Shown: positions 1 to 6,391, numbered from the stretch's first letter. The stretch is 10,839 bases of DNA from Helicobacteraceae bacterium (GCA_015488855.1 WFMY01000173.1:1-10839), one strand, 5' to 3'. Numbers and translations are program-made. The notes: generated by a model not told the origin, from the sequence alone.

Positions 1-86
1 CCTAAAGCAGATTTTAAAAGCTGTGCAATATTTTGTTCATCTTCTACAAGTAAAACTTTGAGTGATTTGAGCTTTTTATTTTTCAT
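1..86 (-). CDS. Response regulator, N-terminal fragment (runs off the window)
   Basis: Only the first 28 codons are inside the window; the gene continues beyond position 1. The visible peptide begins MKNKKLKSLKVLLVEDEQNI and continues AQLLKSAL. This is the first beta strand (KVLLVEDE) and first helix of a CheY-like receiver domain, and the E-D-E run would supply the acidic Mg-binding pocket. The phospho-acceptor Asp and any output domain are not visible, so the target (DNA or protein) is unknown. The ATG (86-84) overlaps the TGA stop of the histidine kinase gene as ATGA, which suggests translational coupling and makes this the kinase's likely partner. A weak TGGA lies a few bases before the start. 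Confidence 0.85.
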   Translation of the reverse strand, partial: MKNKKLKSLKVLLVEDEQNIAQLLKSAL

Positions 87-1171
87 GTTAAATCCAAAGG
101 GAGGTCTATAGTAAAAGTAGTATTGGATTTAAGAGATTTGACCCCTAAAGTCCCACCCATCCCCTGCTCACAAATCATTTTAGACATAAATAGACCAAGC
201 CCTGTCCCACTTCTTTGATGTTTTGTTGTAAAATAGGGATCAAAAATTTTATCTATGATTTTTTTCTCTATCCCCCCTGCATTATCTGTAACTATCACAT
301 GCACATTTTCATCATCACACTTTGTTTTTATATCTACTTGACGAAGGAGTACACCCTTTTGCTCAAATGCATCTGCGGAGTTGTTGAGTAGATTTACAAG
401 CACCTGTGTGATCTCATTTTGTACACCTAAGACTTGTGCATCTTCGAGTTCTAGCGTTATCTCTATCATAGACTTACCTAGTCGCTCATCCAATAGTTTT
501 ACCGCTTCACTGATGCTCTCACAAACATTAAAACTTTTCACCTCTCTATCGGGTGTGAAAAAATTTGTAAAATCATTTATAGTATTTGACATAGACTTGA
601 TGATATCTTTACTTTGAGAAAAATACTCATCAATCTTAGCTAAGTCACCTACTGAGCGTTTCATATTGTATACAGTAAGGTTCAACTCTGTGAGTGGTTG
701 TCTCCATTGATGCGCAATATTTGCGAGCATCTGTCCAAGAGATGCATGTCTCGCCTGTGTGAGCATAGCCTTTTGCTTTATCTTATTTTTAGCTATCTCA
801 TCTTGGACTTGTTGTTTGTAGAGCATCTCTTGGGTGACATCATAACGGATGGCAATAAACTCTTTTATCTCTTCACTCTCATCTAAGATAGGGATAACCG
901 TTGTGTTTACATAAAAAGTAGAGCCATTTTTAGCAAGATTTTTCACTGTATCTTTGTAGATTTTTTTTGCGTTGATGGTATCCCATAGGGCTTTAAACTT
1001 GGAAGCATCTGCATCAGGATGGCGGACAATATTGTGATTTTGACCAATGAGCTCTTTTTTAGTATAGCCTGATATTTTACAAAACTCATCATTAACAAAG
1101 GTGATGATACCATCGACATCGGTTTTAGAGACTATGTTTGTACTCTCTATCGCTTCTTGATATTTATTCAT
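83..1171 (-). CDS. Soluble PAS-domain sensor histidine kinase
   Basis: The 362-residue cytoplasmic kinase has no signal peptide or membrane segment. Residues about 8-115 form a PAS domain of the Aer type: FVNDEFCKISGYT, then NIVRHPDADASKFKALW, then VKNLAKNG. In Aer this subtype binds FAD, so a redox or energy signal is plausible (inferred). A helical linker (115-140) leads to the phospho-acceptor box IAHQWRQPL with His154. The ATPase domain has an N box (LLNNSADAF, around N263-N264), G1 box (DNAGG, 296-300), F box (FDPYFTT, 310-316) and G2 box (GTGLGL, 322-327). All catalytic boxes are intact. The gene lies 18 bp after the zinc-ribbon gene and overlaps the response regulator by 4 bp. The Shine-Dalgarno site is poor (AGG 13 nt upstream), so translation may depend on the upstream gene. 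The sensed ligand and regulated genes are unknown. Confidence 0.93.
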   Translation of the reverse strand: MNKYQEAIESTNIVSKTDVDGIITFVNDEFCKISGYTKKELIGQNHNIVRHPDADASKFKALWDTINAKKIYKDTVKNLAKNGSTFYVNTTVIPILDESEEIKEFIAIRYDVTQEMLYKQQVQDEIAKNKIKQKAMLTQARHASLGQMLANIAHQWRQPLTELNLTVYNMKRSVGDLAKIDEYFSQSKDIIKSMSNTINDFTNFFTPDREVKSFNVCESISEAVKLLDERLGKSMIEITLELEDAQVLGVQNEITQVLVNLLNNSADAFEQKGVLLRQVDIKTKCDDENVHVIVTDNAGGIEKKIIDKIFDPYFTTKHQRSGTGLGLFMSKMICEQGMGGTLGVKSLKSNTTFTIDLPLDLT

Positions 1172-1189
1172 AATTTAATTTTAACCTAT

Positions 1190-1534
1190 TTAATCCCAAA
1201 GAACACTTACTCCATACTCTTGACTTAGAATAATATGTTTGTTGTAATGGATTTTTTTGCCATGTTTTTTACTGAGCAATTCTACCTCTATGGAGTCATC
1301 CTCAAGTAATCCTCTCACCTCTTTGTAAGAGAGCCATTTACCATATCGAGAGAGAGAATTTTGCCAGATCCTAAAGTCACAACTCGCATCCTCTGTGAGT
1401 TCAAACATCTCTCCATCTTCCGTTTTCCAATGTGCATTTGAACAGGCATAAAGTTTTACTTTTTTACCACTTACCTCTTTATCTCGCACCTCTATCTCTC
1501 CATCCTCACAGTAAGGACATTTTCCAAGTATCAT
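1190..1534 (-). CDS. Stand-alone zinc-ribbon protein resembling the topoisomerase III C-terminal module
   Basis: A 114-residue protein. It opens with a zinc-ribbon pattern: CPYC (Cys6, Cys9), then YACSNAHW (Cys31) and a later CDFRIW (Cys52). The four Cys and the spacing resemble the zinc ribbon after the catalytic core of bacterial type IA topoisomerases, where CPxCG...YGCSN...CxFxIW is typical. Residues about 67-114 (WLSYKEVRGLLED, then LLSKKHGKKIHY, then EYGVSVLWD) resemble the short repeat that follows these ribbons in topoisomerase III. No topoisomerase core is present, so this would be a detached DNA- or RNA-binding module; the role is unknown. The start is supported by AGGAG 6 nt upstream of the ATG. 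It is the first gene of the run that continues into the kinase and response regulator. The homology call is from memory of motif layout, not a profile search. Confidence 0.7.
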   Translation of the reverse strand: MILGKCPYCEDGEIEVRDKEVSGKKVKLYACSNAHWKTEDGEMFELTEDASCDFRIWQNSLSRYGKWLSYKEVRGLLEDDSIEVELLSKKHGKKIHYNKHIILSQEYGVSVLWD

Positions 1535-1586
1535 TACTCACTCCTTTTGAAATATTGCCATCCTACAGCAAACCTTAACATGCCAG

Positions 1587-1683
1587 TGAGTCATAAAGGG
1601 GTAAAATGTGAAGTAACTAGCCTGAAGACTCTACTAGTAGAGTTGAAGGATAGATGCTTTGCAGATTGCCCCTTTATGGCTCA
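1587..1683. repeat. Left hairpin arm of the nested element
   Basis: Bases 1587-1604 pair with 1666-1683: 18 positions, of which 16 are Watson-Crick and two would be G-U in RNA. The core is CATAAAGGGG against CCCCTTTATG. The apex is a perfect 16-bp palindrome, ACTCTACTAGTAGAGT, at 1628-1643. Between stem base and apex the two sides pair imperfectly (for example CTAGCCT against AGGATAG), so the whole 97 bp can fold as one long irregular hairpin. Confidence 0.85.
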
Positions 1684-1692
1684 TCCAAAGGA

Positions 1693-1789
1693 CAATTAGA
1701 AAAAGGCACACTTGACTTCGTTGAAAAGCATTGAAGCTACTAGTAGCTCCTGCAACTTTTCGCCTTGCAATTACACCTTTTTCTAATTG
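1693..1789. repeat. Right hairpin arm of the nested element
   Basis: Bases 1693-1706 (CAATTAGAAAAAGG) pair perfectly with 1776-1789 over 14 bp. The apex is a 14-bp palindrome, AGCTACTAGTAGCT, at 1735-1748, sharing the CTACTAGTAG core with the left arm. A GAAAAG/CTTTTC pairing lies part way up the arm. The base stems of the two arms differ in sequence, while arm length and apex are the same, so shape seems better kept than sequence. Confidence 0.85.
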
Positions 1790-1838
1790 CTGGCATATTA
1801 AGGTTTGCTGTAGGATGGAAATAGTATAGGATAAATTT

Positions 1839-1844
1839 TATACT
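1839..1844 (+). promoter_or_regulatory. Possible -10 element for the radical SAM gene
   Basis: TATACT lies just outside the right end of the palindromic element. With no recognisable -35 this is a weak call, though Campylobacterota promoters often lack one. It would place the transcript start near 1850, which fits translation from the internal ATG at 1904 better than from the ATG at 1847. Confidence 0.25.
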
Positions 1845-1846
1845 TC

Positions 1847-3157
1847 ATGGAAAAATATGACAAATTGACATATTTTTGTTCAAGAAATTGGTTACAATTA
1901 CAAATGGCAGATAATTACGCAGAAAAATTCAATAACGCAATACAAAATACAAACTTTTCACAACTTTACAAAGCAGAACAAGAGTTCATCGAGCAAAAAG
2001 CGTATCAACTCAAGTTTTCATTTCAAGAGATAAAGCAAATCATAGAGATAGCAAGAGATCTACGCATGTGGAATGAGGCACCACTCATAGAAATTTTTCC
2101 TACACATGAGGCAAAAAAAGTTGTTATGAGAGAGCTCAAAGCTAGTTATAAAACACTCAAAGACAAACCAAACTCTTATGAGGACTTTACTCTTAAAAAT
2201 GTCCCAACAGAACAAAAATACAAATTTACGACTCAAGATAAAAAGGGTTTTGGACTTGGTCTTTGCCCTGTTGCATCTGAGAAAACTCGCTGTTGTAACT
2301 TACTTACACTTGATGCAGTAGAGAGTTGTGGTTTTGACTGCTCCTACTGTTCTATCCAAAGTTTTTACAAGCAAAACACCATCACCTTTGACAGCGGTTT
2401 TGCTGATAAACTCAAAAACCTTGATTTAGACCAAAACAAAACCTACCACATTGGGACAGGCCAAGCCTCAGACTCACTCATGTTTGGAAACCGTGAAGGG
2501 ATTCTTGATGCACTCTTTTTGTTTGCACGAAAAAATCCAAATATAATCTTAGAGTTTAAAACAAAGTCAGACAATATCAGCTACTTTTTAGAAAATGATG
2601 TACCAAAAAATATACTCTGCACATGGAGCCTCAATACCCAAACCATCATCGACAATGAAGAGCATCTTACAGCATCTCTTGCAAAGAGAGTTGCAAGTGC
2701 AAGAAAACTAGCCGATAAGGGCATCAAAGTTGGTTTTCACTTCCACCCAATAGTTGAATATGAAGGCTATCTTGATGAATACCAAGAAGTGTATCAATCT
2801 CTTCAAAAAACATTCATAAGTCAAGAGGTTGCCCTAGTAAGTTTTGGTACACTTACATTCATAAAGCCAGTCATTAAACAACTCAGAGCTAGAGAGTTTC
2901 ACTCAAAAATCACACAGATACCCATGGTAGATGCTAGTGGTAAGAGTTCCTACCCCGATGCTACTAAAGAGGAGATGTTTTCTCACGCTTACAAGAGCTT
3001 TGAGCCATGGCATAAAGAGGTATTTTTTTACCTCTGTATGGAGGAACATGAGATGTGGGCAAAAACATTTGGGTACCAATATACAACAAACAATGACTTT
3101 GAGCGAGCGATGCTAAGTCACTACGCTCAAAAATTAGATATGGAGTTTTTAATTTGA
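1847..3157 (+). CDS. Radical SAM protein of the spore photoproduct lyase type
   Basis: A protein of 436 residues from the first ATG. The radical SAM cluster motif C-x3-C-x2-C is CGFDCSYC (Cys161, Cys165, Cys168). It is followed by family-like blocks GTGQASDS (203-210), LEFKTKSDN (235-243), WSLNTQTII (260-268), TASLAKRVASARKLADKGIK (275-294) and VGFHFHPI (295-302). These match the spore photoproduct lyase / SplB-like group, which in Bacillus repairs UV thymine dimers. The Bacillus H-donor Cys lies about 50 residues past the first cluster Cys; here there is no Cys from 169 to 257, so the true reaction may differ. Extra cysteines are at 140, 149 and 150. The start is uncertain: neither the ATG at 1847 nor the one at 1904 (residue 20, MADNYAEKF) has a good Shine-Dalgarno site, and homologous sequence seems to begin near residue 20. 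The stop overlaps the start of the next gene. Confidence 0.85.
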   Translation: MEKYDKLTYFCSRNWLQLQMADNYAEKFNNAIQNTNFSQLYKAEQEFIEQKAYQLKFSFQEIKQIIEIARDLRMWNEAPLIEIFPTHEAKKVVMRELKASYKTLKDKPNSYEDFTLKNVPTEQKYKFTTQDKKGFGLGLCPVASEKTRCCNLLTLDAVESCGFDCSYCSIQSFYKQNTITFDSGFADKLKNLDLDQNKTYHIGTGQASDSLMFGNREGILDALFLFARKNPNIILEFKTKSDNISYFLENDVPKNILCTWSLNTQTIIDNEEHLTASLAKRVASARKLADKGIKVGFHFHPIVEYEGYLDEYQEVYQSLQKTFISQEVALVSFGTLTFIKPVIKQLRAREFHSKITQIPMVDASGKSSYPDATKEEMFSHAYKSFEPWHKEVFFYLCMEEHEMWAKTFGYQYTTNNDFERAMLSHYAQKLDMEFLI

Positions 3158-4347
3158 CCTTTTCACAAGACACACAAAAAAAAGAGGGATATTTTCTCTC
3201 TCAAGTACACCAACCATTTTTTACCCTAGGCATTGTCAATGCCATTGTGATGATGCTACTCTTTGCCCTAAGTTACAAAGGGGTATTGCATCTTAGTATT
3301 GCTACTCCATTTTTTCATGTTTATTCATTGATATTTATCGTTTTTACAAATGTTTTTACAGGGTTCTTGTTTACCACCTATCCAAAATATTGTGGGATGA
3401 GAGATGTCCAAAAGCCCTATTATCTCAAAGTTTTCTATACAAACCTTATTGGTATCATTCTATTTTTCATTGGCTCTTTTGTGTCACTATATCTCACAGT
3501 ACTTGCAATGCTTATCATCGCTATGGGAAACTACCTCATAGTAAAAAAACTCAATTTTCTTTTCACTAAAAGTGAAGCAGCAAACCTTGAAGACCCATTT
3601 TGGATATTGCGTGCATTTCGATTTGGTCTTTATGGAAATATTCTGATGATGCTCTCTGTATTTATTCCCCTTATTGAGAAGTTTGCTATAAGTTTTTCAT
3701 TTTATATGTTTCTAATCTTTTTAACTTTTAGTGTAGGTCAGAGGATGATCCCCTTTTTCTCTCACTCTATGGAGCCAAAAGATGAACGCTTTGTTAGTGC
3801 AGTATTTATTTTACTTTTTGTTAAAACACTCCTAAGTACTTTTAATTCACATGAATATATAAAAATCGCAGAGATCATTCTTGATGTGCTACTTGGATTC
3901 TATCTTTTAGGTGAATTTTTATCTTGGAAAATGCTCGATAAGAATGCTTATGCTATCATCTGGGTACTACACTTAGGTCTTTTTTGGTTACCTTTGGCTT
4001 TTTTCATAGATGCTCTTGCCTTGAGTGCAGAACTTATCCAAGATACAAACTTCGTATTTTTAGGTATGCATCTCTTAGCACTTGGTTTTTTAACAACGAT
4101 TCTTATAGGTTTTGGAACTCGAGTCACCTACGGACATTCAAACCAGCCACCCAATGCTACCACATTTGATAAAGCCCTTTTCTTATCTACACAACTTGTT
4201 GTTATTTCCCGCTTTTTATATAGTCTTAACCTTGGTTACGGATGGGGGCTAAACTTTTTATTTGACATCTCATTTAGTCTCTGGGTACTACTTTTTATGG
4301 TATGGAGTTCTAAATTTCTCCCCATTCTTATTCGAGGCAAAAAATAA
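3154..4347 (+). CDS. NnrS-like multi-pass membrane protein
   Basis: A 397-residue integral inner-membrane protein with roughly 10-12 hydrophobic segments. It resembles NnrS, a haem- and copper-containing protein linked to nitric oxide stress in denitrifiers. Supporting motifs are the N-terminal VHQPFFTLG (17-25), FHVYSLIF then TGFLFTTYPKYCG (54-81), QRMIPFFSH (196-204) and the C-terminal GMHLLALGF then GTRVTYGHS (304-329). Candidate haem or metal ligands are His19, His55, His204, His273, His306 and His328. The start is TTG at 3154, overlapping the upstream TGA as TTGA, with GGAG 8 nt upstream; the pair is therefore likely translationally coupled. A direct NO link in this organism is inferred from the family only, and no NO reductase or Crp/Fnr regulator is nearby. 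Confidence 0.82.
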   Translation: MTFSQDTQKKEGYFLSQVHQPFFTLGIVNAIVMMLLFALSYKGVLHLSIATPFFHVYSLIFIVFTNVFTGFLFTTYPKYCGMRDVQKPYYLKVFYTNLIGIILFFIGSFVSLYLTVLAMLIIAMGNYLIVKKLNFLFTKSEAANLEDPFWILRAFRFGLYGNILMMLSVFIPLIEKFAISFSFYMFLIFLTFSVGQRMIPFFSHSMEPKDERFVSAVFILLFVKTLLSTFNSHEYIKIAEIILDVLLGFYLLGEFLSWKMLDKNAYAIIWVLHLGLFWLPLAFFIDALALSAELIQDTNFVFLGMHLLALGFLTTILIGFGTRVTYGHSNQPPNATTFDKALFLSTQLVVISRFLYSLNLGYGWGLNFLFDISFSLWVLLFMVWSSKFLPILIRGKK

Positions 4348-4353
4348 TTCCAC

Positions 4354-4650
4354 TTAATACCAGTCTCTCTGATTTAATGTGTTTTTAGAACGAACATTGT
4401 TTTGTGATTTATTAGATTGCCATTTTTGTAACTCTTCATCGTTCATTGCATTTCTGTAGCCCATTTTTTTTCCATCAGAGTTATAGCACATAACTCTATG
4501 GTTATCAATAATCTTGTAAGTTTTACAATTACTATCACCTAGCATATAGTATTTTCCATTTACTGCATTTGGCATTGCTGAACTGCAGCCACTAAATCCT
4601 AATCCAATAATAAGGATTAAGATCAACCCCAATACTTTAAAAAAACTCAT
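4354..4650 (-). CDS. Small lipoprotein of unknown function
   Basis: A 98-residue predicted lipoprotein. A short N-terminal charge (MSFFK) is followed by a hydrophobic stretch LGLILILIIGLGF and the lipobox FSGC, with Cys22 as the lipidation site. The mature part is small, polar and rich in Asn, Lys and Ser, with two further Cys (42 and 55) that could form a disulfide. A GGAG lies 6 nt upstream of the ATG, supporting the start. The gene converges on the NnrS-like gene with only 6 bp between stop codons and no room for a separate terminator. I do not recognise the family. Confidence 0.8.
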   Translation of the reverse strand: MSFFKVLGLILILIIGLGFSGCSSAMPNAVNGKYYMLGDSNCKTYKIIDNHRVMCYNSDGKKMGYRNAMNDEELQKWQSNKSQNNVRSKNTLNQRDWY

Positions 4651-4717
4651 CTATCTCTCCAAAATGTAATTTATGCTAAATAAATAGTCATATTTCACTA
4701 AATTTAATGTAGGACTC

Positions 4718-4745
4718 TTTATTCATTCCCATTATAGTGAATAAA
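4718..4745. repeat. 8-bp inverted repeat between the lipoprotein gene and glnA
   Basis: TTTATTCA at 4718-4725 and TGAATAAA at 4738-4745 are perfect inverted copies around a 12-bp spacer. It lies in the 240-bp divergent gap, about 70 bp upstream of the lipoprotein start and 145 bp upstream of glnA. The two half sites are spaced about two helical turns apart (20 bp), which would suit a dimeric regulator. AT-rich repeats of this length can also occur by chance. Confidence 0.35.
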
Positions 4746-4796
4746 CTCTTAAATAAAAAAGGTGAAAAGGGTGAAGCGCGACATATATCAATGAGT

Positions 4797-4811
4797 TGTT
4801 TAGTATAAAAT
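4797..4811 (+). promoter_or_regulatory. Probable glnA promoter -10 region
   Basis: TTGTTTAGTATAAAAT contains a TATAAA-like -10 preceded by a T-rich stretch, as common in Campylobacterota sigma-70 promoters. It would give a leader of about 75 nt. A second candidate is TAAAAT at 4856-4861, closer to the gene. No sigma-54 site (GG-N10-GC) was found in this gap, so classic nitrogen control through NtrC is not evident. Confidence 0.4.
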
Positions 4812-4890
4812 CATAAATTTTAGACATTATTAGGAAAACATTAATTGAAATACGATAAAATGATAGCAATTTTAATTTCAGGAGAAACGA

Positions 4891-6321
4891 ATGGGTAAAT
4901 TTGTTAATAACATAGAAGAATTCTTTACATATTGTGAAGAGAATGATGTTCAATTTGTAGATTTAAGATTTACAGATATTAAGGGTGCATGGCATCACTT
5001 AACTTACAGAATGAGTGCTGTAAATGCTGGAAATTTAGAAGCTGGTTTTCCATTTGATGGTTCATCTATCGAAGCATGGCAACCTATCAACAAGTCAGAC
5101 ATGCTTTTAAAAGCTGATGTTGATACTGCATTTTTAGATCCATTTACTGCTGATCCAACTATCATCATCATTTGTGATATCTTTGATATTTACAAAGGTA
5201 AAGCGTATGAAAAATGTCCTCGTTCTATCGCTAAAGCAGCATTAAAGCATGTTGGAGAGATTGGCATCGCTGATGCAGCATACTTTGGACCTGAAAATGA
5301 ATTTTTCATCTTTGATAATGTTCAATTTGTTGATAACATCAACGAATCTGGTTATAAAGTAGATACTGAAGAGGGTGATTGGAATTCAAACACTGATTAT
5401 GAAGATATGTACAACACTGCACACCGTCCAGGAACTAAGGGTGGATACTTCCCAGTACAACCTACTGACTCCATGGTAGATTTGCGTGCTGAGATGATGT
5501 TAGTATTAGAACAAGTTGGTCTTGAAGTTATTCTTGGTCACCACGAAGTTGCTCAAGGTCAAGGTGAAATCGGTATTGTTTACTCTGACATCATCGGTGC
5601 ATCTGACAATGTTCAAAAGTACAAATATGTTTGTAAAATGATCGCTCACCTCAATGGTAAAACTTGTACATTTATGCCTAAACCACTTTATGGTGACAAT
5701 GGTAATGGTATGCATGTTCACCAATCTTTATGGAAAAATGGTAAAAACCTTTTTTACAAAGAGGGTAATTATGGGAATCTTTCAGAGATGGCTCTCAACT
5801 ATACTGGTGGTATCTTTAAACATGCTGCCGCTGTTTCTGCATTTACAAATGCATCAACGAACTCATACAAAAGACTTGTACCAGGTTTTGAAGCACCAAG
5901 TATCTTAACTTACTCTTCACAAAACCGTTCGGCTGCTTGTCGTATCCCTTATGGAGCTACTGAAGGTGCTACTCGTATAGAGATGCGTTTTCCAGATTCT
6001 ACTGCTTGTCCTTATCTTGCATTTGCTGTAATGATGATGGCTGGTCTTGATGGTATTAAAGACAACACTATACCTGTTGGTCCAATGGATGAAGATCTTT
6101 TTGAGCTTTCTTTAGATGAGATTCGTGAAAAAGGGATCCCACAAATGCCACACACATTGCGTGAAGCTATTGAAGGTCTTATTGGTGATAATGATTTCTT
6201 AAAACCAGTATTTACTGATGATATGATAGACACTTATCAGCACTATAGATTTGAGCGTGACATCTACCCAGATGAAGGCCGTCCAACTGCCTACGAGTTC
6301 AAAACAACATATCAATGTTAA
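4891..6321 (+). CDS. glnA: Glutamine synthetase, type I
   Basis: A 476-residue enzyme that makes glutamine from glutamate, ammonia and ATP; cytoplasmic, normally a dodecamer. Full length for bacterial GSI. Visible motifs are the N-terminal beta-grasp (VDLRFTDIKGAWHH, 23-36), FDGSSI (55-60), the metal site GPENEFFIFD (133-142), GNGMHVHQS (271-279), NRSAACRIP (345-353) and RIEMRFPD (362-369). The position matching the adenylylation Tyr of enteric GlnA is Phe404, in DLFELSLDEI, so AMP-transfer control by GlnE should be impossible; Helicobacter pylori GlnA is also reported to lack this control. The start is well supported by AGGAGA shortly before the ATG. The gene has its own promoter region and a strong terminator, so it is probably a single-gene unit. 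No glnB or amtB is next to it. Confidence 0.98.
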   Translation: MGKFVNNIEEFFTYCEENDVQFVDLRFTDIKGAWHHLTYRMSAVNAGNLEAGFPFDGSSIEAWQPINKSDMLLKADVDTAFLDPFTADPTIIIICDIFDIYKGKAYEKCPRSIAKAALKHVGEIGIADAAYFGPENEFFIFDNVQFVDNINESGYKVDTEEGDWNSNTDYEDMYNTAHRPGTKGGYFPVQPTDSMVDLRAEMMLVLEQVGLEVILGHHEVAQGQGEIGIVYSDIIGASDNVQKYKYVCKMIAHLNGKTCTFMPKPLYGDNGNGMHVHQSLWKNGKNLFYKEGNYGNLSEMALNYTGGIFKHAAAVSAFTNASTNSYKRLVPGFEAPSILTYSSQNRSAACRIPYGATEGATRIEMRFPDSTACPYLAFAVMMMAGLDGIKDNTIPVGPMDEDLFELSLDEIREKGIPQMPHTLREAIEGLIGDNDFLKPVFTDDMIDTYQHYRFERDIYPDEGRPTAYEFKTTYQC

Positions 6322-6326
6322 TAACG

Positions 6327-6357
6327 ATAAAGTGAGCAAAAGCTCACTTTATATTTT
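6327..6357 (+). terminator. Rho-independent terminator of glnA
   Basis: A perfect 11-bp stem (ATAAAGTGAGC at 6327-6337, GCTCACTTTAT at 6342-6352) closes an AAAA loop and is followed by ATTTT. It starts 6 bp after the glnA stop. The T-run is short, but the stem is symmetric enough to work in both directions. Confidence 0.88.
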
Positions 6358-6391
6358 CTGCAAAATCATTAAACTCCCCAACTAACCACAA

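Larger units (their letters stand above)
1553..1823. repeat. 271-bp nested inverted-repeat element (MITE-like or structured RNA)
   Basis: The outer arms 1553-1586 and 1790-1823 are inverted copies, 32 of 34 positions complementary (mismatches at 1557/1819 and 1579/1797). Inside lie two hairpin-forming arms, 1587-1683 and 1693-1789, each exactly 97 bp. They are separated by the 9-bp tccaaagga, whose TCC/GGA is also symmetric. The whole layout is mirror-symmetric about base 1688, so either strand could fold into a tight three-way junction. The outermost TA on each side (1553-1554, 1822-1823) is compatible with a TA target-site duplication, as made by Tc1/mariner/IS630-type transposition (inference). 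There is no coding capacity, so any mobility would need a transposase elsewhere. Alternatives are a structured non-coding RNA or a regulatory cruciform. Confidence 0.85.
1535..1846. other. Divergent intergenic region filled by a structured repeat
   Basis: This 312-bp gap separates two divergently transcribed genes and must hold or flank both promoters. About 87% of it (1553-1823) is one nested palindromic element, described separately. Only 18 bp on the left (with the AGGAG of the minus-strand gene) and 23 bp on the right lie outside the element. I see no convincing ORF and no tRNA in it. Confidence 0.85.

Noticed and set aside
381..886. Plus-strand ORFs within the histidine kinase gene
   Set aside because: They are antisense shadows of a gene with all kinase motifs intact, and carry no domain signal.
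1791..1809. Possible sigma-54 promoter, TGGCAT...TTTGCT, in the repeat end
   Set aside because: The distance between GG (1792-1793) and GC (1807-1808) is 13 bases instead of the required 10, and the same sequence is repeated at the opposite end as part of the inverted repeat.
1553..1823. tRNA-like cloverleaf, integron attC site or terminator
   Set aside because: The arms are 97 bp long with no anticodon or T-loop consensus, there are no attC core sites or integrase gene, and no T-run follows any of the stems.
4732..4953. 73-residue minus-strand ORF across the glnA start
   Set aside because: It overlaps the well-supported N terminus of glnA and its promoter region, has no recognisable domain, and its AT-rich Phe/Leu/Ile composition is what antisense of this DNA gives.
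5506..5908. Overlapping ORFs inside glnA on both strands
   Set aside because: They lie out of frame within a conserved, full-length enzyme gene and have no start signals or known motifs.
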